Below are positions 9,264 through 17,770 of a stretch of DNA of 64,000 nt, piece by piece. A model generated the notes under the pieces. That model was not told the origin of the DNA. It saw only the letters and a list, made by a program, of their open reading frames with translations, and made no database searches. Each line of letters opens with the position of its first letter. Positions within the stretch are counted from its first letter, which is position 1. The DNA is from Sphingomonas endolithica (lineage in GTDB: Bacteria > Pseudomonadota > Alphaproteobacteria > Sphingomonadales > Sphingomonadaceae). The stretch covers positions 1,257,001 to 1,321,000 of the forward strand of contig NZ_CP103057.1 of NCBI RefSeq assembly GCF_025231525.1. Reading direction: 5' to 3'. The position numbers were made by a program, and so were the translations under genes.

Positions 9264-9485
9264 TCAGTACCGCACGCTGATCGTGGCGAGCGCGGTGCGC
9301 GGGGCGCCGTAATAGCCGTTGCTGCCATCGGTCTGCACGCCCGTCACGACGATATCGTCGATCGCCGGCTCTTCCCTGCCGCCTTGCGTGTCGGCGGCGC
9401 GCTGCGGATCGGTCACCGCCGGCGGTGCAGATGGTGTGGTAGAAGCCGCCGCGGCCGCAGCCAGCAACGCGATGATCGCAGTCAT
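9264..9485 (-). pseudogene. Internally deleted TonB-dependent receptor remnant (signal peptide, TonB box and last strand only)
   Basis: These 73 codons encode a signal peptide (MTAIIALLAAAAAAS), a short linker, an intact TonB box (DDIVVTG) and then, about ten residues later, YYGAPRTALATISVRY ending in a terminal aromatic residue. That ending matches the final beta-strand of siderophore-type receptors. The plug and nearly the whole 22-strand barrel, normally about 600-700 residues, are absent. The reading frame is intact across the joint and AGGGAG lies before the ATG, so a short secreted peptide could still be made, but it cannot transport anything. It heads the operon with the two downstream membrane genes. 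An assembly collapse is the main alternative to a real deletion. Confidence 0.8.
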
Positions 9486-9528
9486 GGTGAGTGTCTCCCT
9501 GAGCGGGGGCACTACTCCGTGATCAATC

Positions 9529-9547
9529 GTTATTGCAAGTCATTATC
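9529..9547 (-). promoter_or_regulatory. Fur-box-like operator upstream of the receptor remnant
   Basis: The 19-base site, read leftward GATAATGACTTGCAATAAC, matches 13-14 of 19 positions of the classical Fur consensus depending on orientation. It overlaps the stop codon of the AraC gene and ends about 44 bases before the start codon of the receptor remnant. Iron-repressed control of the leftward operon is an inference that fits the gene content. Confidence 0.5.
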
Positions 9548-10465
9548 GATAAGTCGCCTCAAGGCCTGTGGGGATGAGTCGAAGGCGCGGCGAAAGGCAT
9601 GCCCGAACGCACTTTGCGAGGTGTAGCCGATCCTGTCCGCTATGCTGGCAACCGTCCCGTCGCCGCGGGTCAGCGCTGCGCGGGCGAGCGTGAGACGCCA
9701 AGCGCGGACATAGGAGAGCGGCGGTTGCCCGACGCGACGGGTGAACTCGGCGGAAAATGCCGCGCGCGACATGCCCGCCAGGGCGGCAAGTTCTGCCACC
9801 GTCCAGGGGCGCGCGACATCGTCGTGGATCGCTCGCAGTGCCCGGCCGATACGAGCGTCGGACAGTGCGGCAAGCCACCCGATGTCAGGGGCATCGGGGC
9901 GGCCGGCATAAGCGCGGATCGCCTCCACCAGCAGCACATCGGCAAGCCTGGCCCCCACGATCTCGCTGCCCATCTTGCCGCGATCCGATTCGCCATTGAT
10001 CAGGCCGAGAATGGTCGCGACCGCCTCGGCCGATGGCGACGATCGAGGAACGATCATGAACGGCGGCAGCATGTCGAGCAGGAAGTCTGCGCTGCCGGCA
10101 CCGAACGTGACGGTGCCGCCGATCCCGATCGTGTCGTCACCCCCAATGCGCGCGACGTCACTGTCCCTATACAGCTCCTGCCCATCGATCGGGTTCTCGG
10201 CGGGGTCGCTCGCAATGGCATAAGCGGACCGGCCGAGCACGCACACATCGCCCTCGTTCATCAGATGAGGCGCGCAGCCGGGAAGCATCATCCACTGACT
10301 GCCGCGCAGCAGGGCCACGAACTTCAGCCGCTCTATCGCCGGAAAGGCAAAGGCCCAGCGCCCCGACGCCTCGATCCTGGTCCGCCGCGTGACCCGTGCG
10401 CCGAGAACGTCCAGCACGTCGGACAGTGGATCGATGGCGGTTTTGGACGATCGCGACAATTTCAT
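9530..10465 (-). CDS. AraC-family transcriptional regulator with N-terminal cupin-type domain
   Basis: The protein has 311 residues. The N-terminal about 190 residues look like the AraC-type cupin sensing domain (WMMLPGCAPHLMNEGDVCVL). The C-terminal about 100 residues hold the two helix-turn-helix units, WTVAELAALAGMSRAAFSAE and then VASIADRIGYTSQSAF with the FRRAF continuation. It is divergent from the SDR gene with 62 bases between start codons, a common regulator-target arrangement, so the SDR is the most likely target. The start was set at the Met before KLSRSSK; a longer in-frame start at 10504 exists but would overlap the divergent promoter. Confidence 0.88.
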   Translation of the reverse strand: MKLSRSSKTAIDPLSDVLDVLGARVTRRTRIEASGRWAFAFPAIERLKFVALLRGSQWMMLPGCAPHLMNEGDVCVLGRSAYAIASDPAENPIDGQELYRDSDVARIGGDDTIGIGGTVTFGAGSADFLLDMLPPFMIVPRSSPSAEAVATILGLINGESDRGKMGSEIVGARLADVLLVEAIRAYAGRPDAPDIGWLAALSDARIGRALRAIHDDVARPWTVAELAALAGMSRAAFSAEFTRRVGQPPLSYVRAWRLTLARAALTRGDGTVASIADRIGYTSQSAFGHAFRRAFDSSPQALRRLIDNDLQ

Positions 10466-10527
10466 AGACGGTGTACCATAGAGTATCTCGGTCACCCCGC
10501 CCATCTCCTGTGTCGAGGAGAATGACG

Positions 10528-11262
10528 ATGGGTATCGAAGGCAAAATTGTCGCCATCACCGGCGCAAGCAGTGGAATTGGCCGCGCGACCGCGGCGCTGC
10601 TGGCCGGACGCGGCGCGTTCGTCGTGCTGGGCGCGCGCCGCCAGGATGCGCTGGCTGAAGTGGTGGAGGCGATCACCGCTGGCGGCGGGAAGGCCGTGTC
10701 CAAGGTGACCGACGTGCGCCGGCGCGACGATCTCGAAGCGCTGGTCGCGCTCGCGGTGGAACAAGGCGGTCGGCTCGATGTCATCATCAACTGCGCCGGG
10801 ATCGGGCCGATCTCCCGTCTGGACGCACTGGACGTCGAAGGCTGGGACGCCATGATCGACGTGAACCTGCGGGGCACGCTTTACGGCATCGCCGCTGCCC
10901 TGCCCGTCTTCGCGCGCCAAGCGAGCGGACATGTGATCAACGTCATTTCGACGGCCGGCATCAAGATGGTGCCGACGATGGGAGTCTATGCCGCCACCAA
11001 GAATGCCGTTCGCACGGTGACGGAGATACTGAGGCAGGAGGCAGGACCGCACCTGCGCGTGACCGAAGTGTCCCCGGGAATGATCGCCACGAATTTCGGC
11101 GACAGCATCACCGACCAGCCGACCAAGACGATGATCGAGGGGCAGATCGGCGCGATCGCCATCCCGCCCGATGCGATTGCGCGCGGGATCCTCTATGCGA
11201 TCGAGCAGCCGCCCGAAGTGGATGTCGGCAGCATCGTGATCCGTCCGACCGCGCAAGGCTGA
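10528..11262 (+). CDS. Short-chain dehydrogenase/reductase (classical SDR)
   Basis: This 244-residue cytosolic oxidoreductase has the NAD(P)-binding GASSGIGRA motif near residue 14, a structural NCAG (near 90), catalytic Ser in NVIST and the YAATK active site (near 150). GAGGAG lies 7 bases before the chosen ATG; an ATG six bases earlier would be too close to it. The closest type, from memory, is the YdfG/serine-3-dehydrogenase-like group, but the substrate cannot be determined. The divergent AraC gene is its likely regulator. Confidence 0.9.
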   Translation: MGIEGKIVAITGASSGIGRATAALLAGRGAFVVLGARRQDALAEVVEAITAGGGKAVSKVTDVRRRDDLEALVALAVEQGGRLDVIINCAGIGPISRLDALDVEGWDAMIDVNLRGTLYGIAAALPVFARQASGHVINVISTAGIKMVPTMGVYAATKNAVRTVTEILRQEAGPHLRVTEVSPGMIATNFGDSITDQPTKTMIEGQIGAIAIPPDAIARGILYAIEQPPEVDVGSIVIRPTAQG

Positions 11263-11320
11263 ACGACGCGCTGCCGAGCAAAGCGCCGGCCGCCTGAACG
11301 TCACGGTGCGGGCGGCTGGG

Positions 11321-11393
11321 GTGGAGCGGCGCGGCGGCCCGCGTGCTGCGGCTTGCGGGAACGAAGCATACCGATCGCCCCGCCCCGCTCCAC
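11321..11393. repeat. Inverted repeat between SDR and SulP genes
   Basis: GGTGGAGCGG at 11321-11330 is perfectly complementary to CCGCTCCACC at 11384-11393, with 53 bases between them. The 284-base gap 11263-11546 has no gene. The hairpin lacks a T-run, so an intrinsic terminator is not supported. Its role is unknown; it may influence read-through from the SDR gene. Confidence 0.4.
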
Positions 11394-11546
11394 CGCAGCG
11401 TCGGTGCACTCGATCTGGCCAAGCATTGTGCTGCGCCGAGATGACAGGCGTGTAACGTTTGATTGCTGCGCTGCAATAAAGGGAACAGGTTGATCGGGCT
11501 TACGTCTAGAACGGACTGGTTCGCCGCCAATTTGGCCGCCGCTGAC

Positions 11547-13133
11547 ATGAGGTCCGTCTTGCCGTTACCCTTATTGAAGACCCTGCGCGTCGACTTCCCC
11601 GCATCGATCGTCGTGTTTCTGGTTGCCCTGCCATTGTGTCTGGGCGTTGCTCTTGCCTCCGGAGCGCCGCTCTTCTCGGGCGTGATCGCCGGCATCGTCG
11701 GTGGCATCGTCGTTGGCGCCTTGTCGAAATCGCCTTTGTCGGTCAGCGGCCCCGCCGCCGGTCTGACGGTGATCGTGTTCGCCGCGATCGAGCGGCTGCC
11801 CTCGTTCGAGGCGTTCCTGCTGGCGGTGATGCTGGGCGGCATCATCCAGGTCGCGCTTGCCGCAACGCGCTCGGGCATCGCCGCCGAATTCGTCCCCTCA
11901 TCGGTCATCACTGGCATGCTGGCGGCGATCGGCGTGATCCTGATCCTCAAGCAGGTGCCGCATGCGCTCGGCTACGACGGGGATTTCGAAGGCAGCTTCG
12001 AATTCCTGCAGGCGGACGGCAGCAACACCTTCTCCTCGATCATCACCGCCGTGCGGCAGCATCTCTCGGCCGGCGCGATCCTGATCGCCTTGGCCAGCCT
12101 CGCCTTCCTGTTCTGGTGGGACAAGGCCCGGCCCAAGGATGGCCCGCTGCGTTTCGTGCCGGGCCCGCTGGTCGTGGTGCTGATCGGCGTCGGCGGCAAT
12201 GCGCTGCTCGGGCTGATCAAGCCCAACTGGCAGTTGCAGGCGACACACCTGGTGCAGGTACCGGTGGCCAAGAGCTTCGGCGAGTTCACCTCGTTCTTCG
12301 CCACGCCCGATTTCTCGCAGATCGGCAACGGCGCGGTGTGGACCGTCGCGCTGACGCTGGCGATCGTGGCCAGCCTCGAATCTTTGCTCAGCGTCAAGGC
12401 AGTCGACGAGCTCGATCCGCAGCGCCGCACCACGCCCAAGAATTGGGAAATGATGGCGCAGGGCGGCGGCAACATCGTCTCCGGCCTGATCGGCGGCCTG
12501 CCGATCACTTCGGTGATCGTGCGCTCCTCGGCCAATGTCGATGCCGGCGCGCAGAGCAAGAGCTCGACGATCCTGCACGGCATATGGCTGTTGCTCAGCG
12601 TCGCGTTGATCCCGTTCCTGCTCAACCTGATCCCGCTTGCCGCGCTCGCCGCCGTGCTGATCGCCACTGGCTACAAGCTGACCAAGCCGAAGCTGTTTAC
12701 CGAGCGCTTCAAGCAGGGCTGGTCGCAATTCGTGCCGTTCGTGGTGACGATCGTCGCGATCCTGTTCACCGATCTGTTGATCGGCATCGTCATCGGGCTG
12801 GTCGTCGGCTTCGTCTTCGTCATCGCGCGCAATTTCCGCTCGGCCATCACCTTCGTCTGCGATGACGAGAATTGCCTGATCCGCGCGCGCCGCAACCTGT
12901 ATTTCATCCACAAATACGAGCTTCAGAAGGAGCTGAACAAGGTTCCCGACAATGCCAATCTGCTGATCGATCTGTCCTCCACCAACTATGTCGATCTCGA
13001 CAATGTCGACGTCATCAACGCGTTCATCAAGGGCGCCGACTATCGCGGCATCAAGGTCACGGTACGCGGCGACATCGCCGAGCGCAGCGCGCCGCTGATC
13101 AACGCACCGACTTCAGGAATCCGTTTCGCATGA
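11547..13133 (+). CDS. SulP-family anion (probable bicarbonate) transporter
   Basis: This 528-residue inner-membrane transporter has about 10-12 hydrophobic segments, starting with FPASIVVFLVALPLCLGVAL. The SulP signature region is SVSGPAAGLTVIVFAAIERL (about residues 65-85). The C-terminal about 80 residues form a STAS-like domain (LLIDLSSTNYVDLDNVDVI). Its last four bases overlap the start of a beta-carbonic anhydrase gene (ATGA), so the two are translationally coupled, which argues for bicarbonate over sulfate as substrate. The ATG at 11547 was preferred over an in-frame TTG at 11463; neither has a strong ribosome-binding site. Confidence 0.88.
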   Translation: MRSVLPLPLLKTLRVDFPASIVVFLVALPLCLGVALASGAPLFSGVIAGIVGGIVVGALSKSPLSVSGPAAGLTVIVFAAIERLPSFEAFLLAVMLGGIIQVALAATRSGIAAEFVPSSVITGMLAAIGVILILKQVPHALGYDGDFEGSFEFLQADGSNTFSSIITAVRQHLSAGAILIALASLAFLFWWDKARPKDGPLRFVPGPLVVVLIGVGGNALLGLIKPNWQLQATHLVQVPVAKSFGEFTSFFATPDFSQIGNGAVWTVALTLAIVASLESLLSVKAVDELDPQRRTTPKNWEMMAQGGGNIVSGLIGGLPITSVIVRSSANVDAGAQSKSSTILHGIWLLLSVALIPFLLNLIPLAALAAVLIATGYKLTKPKLFTERFKQGWSQFVPFVVTIVAILFTDLLIGIVIGLVVGFVFVIARNFRSAITFVCDDENCLIRARRNLYFIHKYELQKELNKVPDNANLLIDLSSTNYVDLDNVDVINAFIKGADYRGIKVTVRGDIAERSAPLINAPTSGIRFA

Positions 13134-13810
13134 AAAACTACAAGCAACTCCTGCTCGCCAACCGCGCCTGGGCGCTCGAGCTGACGGAAGAGAAAGCCGA
13201 CTTCTTCGAACGCCAGACGCACGGCCAGAAGCCCGAATTCCTGTGGATCGGCTGTTCCGACAGCCGCGTCAGCCCGGAACAGATGACGATGACGCCGCCC
13301 GGCGGCATGTTCATCCATCGCAACATCGCCAACCTGGTCAATGACGACGATCTCAACCTGATGTCGGTGGTGCAATATGCCGTCACCGTGCTCGGCGTGA
13401 AGCATCTGATCGTCTGCGGCCATTATGGCTGCGGCGGGGTCAAGGCGGCGCTCGATGGCGGCACGACCGGGCCGGTCGACGACTGGCTGCAGACCGCGCG
13501 CGACGTGGCCGGCGATCATTGGGAGGAATTGGGCAACCAGACGACGCCCGAGGCCAAGCTCAACCGCTTCGTCGAGTTCAACGTGCGCGATCAGCTCGTC
13601 AATCTCGCGCGCACCGATACCGTGCAGGCGGCGTTCGCCAAGAAGCAGGATCTCTGGCTGCACGGCTGGGTCTACGACATTCGCGACGGCCGCATCAAAC
13701 CGCTGATGGAGATCGATCGGGATACGACTCTGGAGGCAGTGCCCCACCCCAAGCGCGTGCTGCTGACCAACGACGAGATCAAGGGCGCGCCGCAGACGGT
13801 AGATTATTGA
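13130..13810 (+). CDS. can: Beta-class carbonic anhydrase
   Basis: This enzyme interconverts CO2 and bicarbonate. The 226-residue protein has the zinc-binding pattern of beta-class enzymes: Cys in WIGCSDSRVSP (about residue 42), with the catalytic Asp-Arg dyad in the same motif, then His and Cys in CGHYGCGGV (about 101-104). No signal peptide is present, so it acts in the cytosol. Coupling to the SulP transporter suggests a bicarbonate uptake/hydration pair supplying carboxylases or controlling pH. The symbol is assigned by family, not by proven orthology. Confidence 0.95.
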   Translation: MKNYKQLLLANRAWALELTEEKADFFERQTHGQKPEFLWIGCSDSRVSPEQMTMTPPGGMFIHRNIANLVNDDDLNLMSVVQYAVTVLGVKHLIVCGHYGCGGVKAALDGGTTGPVDDWLQTARDVAGDHWEELGNQTTPEAKLNRFVEFNVRDQLVNLARTDTVQAAFAKKQDLWLHGWVYDIRDGRIKPLMEIDRDTTLEAVPHPKRVLLTNDEIKGAPQTVDY

Positions 13811-13897
13811 GGGCCCGGCGGGCCGTGTGCATAGGTGACGTGAGCATGTGAAAACGGTCGCTCATCGGCGTCTGACACGTCTCAGCTGCTGGCGAGG

Positions 13898-13925
13898 CCA
13901 CATATAAAGATTTCTTTATATGTGG
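13898..13925. promoter_or_regulatory. Perfect palindromic operator upstream of the metE promoter
   Basis: CCACATATAAAGA at 13898-13910 and its exact complement TCTTTATATGTGG at 13913-13925 are separated by TT. The site ends one base before the predicted -35 box of metE. The AT-rich 28-base symmetric site resembles operators of ArsR-type methionine-cycle regulators (SahR/SamR) described in Proteobacteria, but that match is from memory. It stands out against a GC-rich background. Confidence 0.65.
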
Positions 13926-13926
13926 A

Positions 13927-13956
13927 TTGACCCTCATTGCGGAAGATGGGACATAG
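13927..13956 (+). promoter_or_regulatory. Predicted metE promoter
   Basis: TTGACC at 13927-13932 is followed 18 bases later by ACATAG at 13951-13956. Transcription would start near 13963, at the edge of the cobalamin riboswitch. The -10 box is weak; the placement between operator and riboswitch is the main support. Confidence 0.4.
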
Positions 13957-13960
13957 CGGG

Positions 13961-14161
13961 CGTCAAGGTTCTCCGGCCGCGCAGGCGCGCCGGAGCTAAG
14001 ACGGGAAGCCGGTGCGGACCTCCTTTCAGGAACACAGGTCCAAGGCCGGCGCTGCCCCCGCAACTGTAAGCGGCGAGCGGCGGTCATCGAGTGTCACTGG
14101 CGGTGCGAACCGCTGGGAAGGCCAGACCGTCGTTATGACCCGTGAGCCAGGAGACCTGCCT
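13961..14161 (+). promoter_or_regulatory. Cobalamin (adenosylcobalamin) riboswitch
   Basis: The leader contains the conserved GAAGCCGGTGCGGAC segment, the GCTGCCCCCGCAACTGTAAG core and the closing GAGCCAGGAGACCTGCC, with the peripheral CACTGGCGGTGCGAACCGC hairpin between them. These are the hallmark blocks of the B12 riboswitch in the right order and spacing. It precedes the B12-independent methionine synthase gene, a standard target: when cobalamin is plentiful, MetE is shut down in favour of MetH. About 130 bases remain to the metE start and would hold the expression platform, probably occlusion of the translation start. Confidence 0.95.
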
Positions 14162-14292
14162 TCGACGCGATAACGTCCACCGGCGGGGATCCCGGGCTGG
14201 CCGCTTGCAGCCACGCGCGCGAGCCATGTTCCGGGCGTGCGCCCTGCCTGTGACCATCCGTCTTCTCCGCCTTTCATCGGGGTATGAAGACC

Positions 14293-16597
14293 ATGACCGT
14301 CACCGTTGCCACCCTTGGCTTTCCACGCATCGGCCCGCGCCGCGAACTGAAATCGGCACTCGAACGATATTGGTCCGGCACGTCGTCCGAGACTGAATTG
14401 CTGGAGGCCGCATCCGGCCTTCGCACCGCCGCCTGGGCGCGGCAGCGCGCGCTCGGCGCCGACTGGCTGCCGTCCAACGATTTCTCGCTCTACGATCATG
14501 TGCTCGACACCAGCGTGATGCTCGGCGCGATCCCCGCGCGATACGGCGCGGCCGATGACCAGACCGACCTCGCGACCTATTTCGCGATGGCGCGCGGCAC
14601 CACCGCGCAGGATGACGGTTGCGGCCATGCGCATGCCAGCCTGACGGCGTGCGAGATGACCAAATGGTTCGACACCAACTACCATTATATGGTGCCCGAA
14701 CTCGCCGCCGGGCAGAAGCTGGCCCTGAACGGCGCCAAGATCGTCGACGACTATCGCGAGGCGAAGGCGCAAGGGTTCGAGACGCGCCCGGTGCTGCTCG
14801 GGCCTGTCACCTGGCTGAGCCTGGCCAAGGGGTGCGATGTCGATCCGTTCGACTTCCTGGACGAGGTGCTGAGCCTGTACGCCGTGATCCTCGGCCGTCT
14901 GGCCGCGGCCGGTGCCGAATGGGTGCAGATCGACGAGCCCGTGCTGGTCCTCGACCTCGCCGATCGGCAGCGTGATGCGCTGGCCCGCGCGTATGACACG
15001 CTGTCAGGCTCGGGCGTGAAGCTGATGCTGACCACCTATTTCGGCGGCCTGGAGGATAATCCGGAGTTCGCCGTGGCGCTTCCCGTCCACGGGCTGCACA
15101 TCGATCTGGTCCGCGCCCCCGATCAGATCGACGCCGTGCTGAAGGCCGCACCGAAGACGTTGGTGCTGTCGCTCGGAATCGTCGATGGCCGCAACGTCTG
15201 GCGTGCCGATCTGGAGGCGCTGCTCGATCACCTGGCGCCGATCGCCGCCGCGCGCGACGTGATCCTCGCGCCATCCTGCTCGCTGCTGCACACGCCGGTC
15301 GATCTGGCGCTCGAAAAAGAAGCTCGAGCCGGAGGTGACGCAATGGCTCGCCTTCGCCGTTCAGAAGATCGAGGAACTATCGATCCTCAAGCGGGCATTG
15401 AACGACGGCCGCAAGACCGTCGCCGCAGAACTGGCCGCCTCGGCCCGGGCCGTCGCCAATCGCAGGACGTCCCCGCACATCCACGATGCGACAGTTGCCG
15501 CACGCCTTGCAGCGGCGTCGCCGGCGATGCGCGACCGGCGCTCGCCGTATGCCGTGCGCCAGGCGGCACAAGCCGACATGCTCGACCTGCCGGCATTCCC
15601 GACCACCACGATCGGATCCTTCCCGCAGACCAGCGCGGTTCGTCATGTGCGCGCCGAGCATGATCGCGGCAATCTCGGTGACGCTGCCTATCAGCAGTTC
15701 CTGCGCGGCGAGACCGAGCGTGCGATCCGCTGGCAGGAGGACGTCGGGCTCGACATGCTGGTCCACGGCGAGTTCGAGCGCAACGACATGGTACAGTATT
15801 TCGGCGAACGATTGTCGGGCTTCGCCTTCACCGCCGGCGGCTGGGTACAATCCTACGGCTCGCGCTGCGTCCGGCCGCCGATCCTGTTGGGTGACGTCTC
15901 GCGGCCGGCCGCGATGACCGTCGATTGGTGGCGCTATGCGCAGAGCCTGACGCGCAAGCCGGTCAAGGGGATGCTGACCGGGCCGGTGACGATCCTCAAC
16001 TGGTCGTTCGTCCGTGACGATCAGCCGCGCGAGATATCGTGTCGGCAGATCGCGCTCGCGATCCGCGACGAGGTGGCCGATCTGGAAGCCGCCGGCGCAC
16101 GCGCGATCCAGATCGACGAGGCGGCGCTGCGCGAAGGGCTGCCGCTGCGTAAGCGCGACTGGCAGCATTATCTCGATTGGGCGGTCGATTGCTTCCGCCT
16201 GTCGGCCGCCGGTGTGGACGACGCCACGCAGATCCATACGCACATGTGCTATTCGGAGTTCAACGACATCCTCCCCGATATCGGTGCGATGGACACCGAC
16301 GTGATCTCGATCGAGACGGCGCGATCGCAGATGGAACTGCTCGAGGGGTTCGCACGCTATCACTACCCAAACGCGATCGGACCCGGCGTGTACGATATCC
16401 ATGCCCCACGTGTGCCGTTGCAAGACGAGATGGTCGCACTGATGCGGCTCGCGCAGGTGCATCTTCGGCCCGAACAGCTCTGGGTGAACCCCGACTGCGG
16501 GCTGAAGACGCGCAAGTGGGACGAGGTGAAGCCCGCGATCGCGGCGATGGTCGCCGCCGCCAGGACGCTCCGCGCCGACCTGGCCGGGAGGGCCTGA
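14293..16597 (+). pseudogene. metE: Cobalamin-independent methionine synthase with a +1 frameshift
   Basis: MetE transfers a methyl group from methyltetrahydropteroyl-triglutamate to homocysteine without B12. The N-terminal half reads from VATLGFPRIGPRRELK to HTPVDLALE. The frame then breaks at a run of five A (15314-15318), where removing one A restores [14 protein letters not shown] and the rest of the protein. The C-terminal half is intact, with the [11 protein letters not shown] motif and the zinc ligands in THMCYSEF and NPDCGLKTR. Repaired length would be about 767 residues, normal for MetE. As read, the first frame ends at 15663; a GTG at 15335 could start the second. GGGG about ten bases upstream favours the Met at 14293 over 14284. 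A sequencing error is possible. Confidence 0.9.
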
Positions 16598-16601
16598 ACC
16601 G

Positions 16602-17411
16602 ATGGCGACGAAGGGCGCGGCGACGGGGATCGTCCGGTTGGTCGACATGATCTTTCCCGGCGACACCAACCATCATGGCACGCTGTTCGGCGGCGTGGCG
16701 CTGGCGCACATGGACAAGGTGGCCTTTCTCGCTGCCTCGCGCCACGGCCGCGCGCCCTTCGTCACCGCATCGTGCGAACGGATCGACTTCGCCGCGCCGG
16801 CGCTCAAGGGCGAGCTGATCGAGGCGACCGGACGGATCGTCCGCATCGGCACCAGTTCGTGCGACGTCGAGGTCGATCTGGTCGCCGAGGCGTTGCTCAG
16901 CGGCGAGCGCCGCCTGTGCACGCGCGGCGTCTTCACGCTGGTCGCGGTCAAGGGCGAGACGACGAGGCTCCCGCTGCCCGCCATGCCGACGGCGACGGAC
17001 ACGACCGCCGATACGTCGCTGCACATGATGGACATGGTCTTCCCACCGCAGACCAACCATTACGGCACGCTGTTCGGGGGCGATGCCCTCCGCATGCTCG
17101 GCAAGGGCGCCTTCATCGCCGCGACGAGGGCCGCGCGCGCCGTGATGGTGATGGCGGCATCCGACCGCATCGACTTTCGCGCTCCCGTCCGCGAAGGTGA
17201 CATGACGGAGATCATCGCTGACGTGGTGATGACCGGTAGAAGCTCGATGCGGGTCAGGGTGGCACTCTGGTCGGAAGAACTGCTGACCGGCGTTCGTCAA
17301 CAAGCGGCATCGGCCGAGTTCGTGATGGTATCGGTCGATCCTGAAGGCCGCCCCAAGGCGATCGATCGCCCGCATGTTACGAGCCAGGCGCGGTTGCCAT
17401 CGAACAGCTAG
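16602..17411 (+). CDS. Acyl-CoA thioesterase with two tandem hotdog domains
   Basis: The 269-residue protein contains two copies of the same module: MIFPGDTNHHGTLFGGVAL (about residues 16-34) and MVFPPQTNHYGTLFGGDAL (about 144-162), each matching the YciA/acyl-CoA hydrolase hotdog motif with its catalytic-type Asn/His and Gly. Each is followed by a DRIDF/ERIDF strand. Such fused double-hotdog enzymes hydrolyse fatty acyl-CoA in the cytosol. It begins four bases after the metE stop, so it is probably in the same B12- and methionine-controlled transcript. The chain-length preference is unknown. Confidence 0.9.
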   Translation: MATKGAATGIVRLVDMIFPGDTNHHGTLFGGVALAHMDKVAFLAASRHGRAPFVTASCERIDFAAPALKGELIEATGRIVRIGTSSCDVEVDLVAEALLSGERRLCTRGVFTLVAVKGETTRLPLPAMPTATDTTADTSLHMMDMVFPPQTNHYGTLFGGDALRMLGKGAFIAATRAARAVMVMAASDRIDFRAPVREGDMTEIIADVVMTGRSSMRVRVALWSEELLTGVRQQAASAEFVMVSVDPEGRPKAIDRPHVTSQARLPSNS

Positions 17412-17503
17412 AACAGTGCTCCATGTTCAGTAGGCAGAGGATTGGCCTTTGAAGCCAACCACACATTTCGGCATCAACTGAAAAAGCCGTTGCGACGACA
17501 GCT

Positions 17504-17707
17504 TCAACCCCGATGGGCGGCGCGGTCGTCGCGCAGGCGGATCGCCGCCGTCAGCACGATCGTCGCACCGAAGAACGCCACCGCGCCCCACCAATAATAG
17601 CGGATCGGCATGAACTGCTCGATCACCATCTTGGTCAGCGAGAGCAATGATCCGAGGCTGGCCAGCAGCAGCGAAATCTTCAGCGCAAGATCAATCACCC
17701 GGTCCAT
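17504..17707 (-). CDS. Small two-helix membrane protein, function unknown
   Basis: This 67-residue protein has two hydrophobic stretches (about residues 8-24 and 37-56) and a charged C-terminus (RLRDDRAAHRG). GGAGAGGG precedes the ATG at good spacing, which supports a real gene. No family is recognised. Neighbours are a thioesterase end on the other strand and another orphan upstream. Confidence 0.6.
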   Translation of the reverse strand: MDRVIDLALKISLLLASLGSLLSLTKMVIEQFMPIRYYWWGAVAFFGATIVLTAAIRLRDDRAAHRG

Positions 17708-17770
17708 CGCCAGCCCTCTCCAATATCGCGCCTCTGGCTAGATCGGAGAGCTTAACAAAGGATCAGGAAC

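Noticed and set aside
9543..9552. TTATCGATAA matching the DUF2975 operator palindrome
   Set aside because: It lies within the last codons of the AraC gene as a single copy without the surrounding inverted repeat, so it is probably chance or part of the Fur-like region.
13810..13826. GGCCC-GGC-GGGCC hairpin after the carbonic anhydrase gene as a terminator
   Set aside because: The stem is only five bases and no T-run follows.
15314..15318. Programmed ribosomal frameshifting as an explanation for split metE
   Set aside because: The site needs a +1 shift. A five-A run with no slippery heptamer or stimulatory structure does not fit a -1 signal, and MetE is not known to use frameshifting. Mutation or sequence error is simpler.
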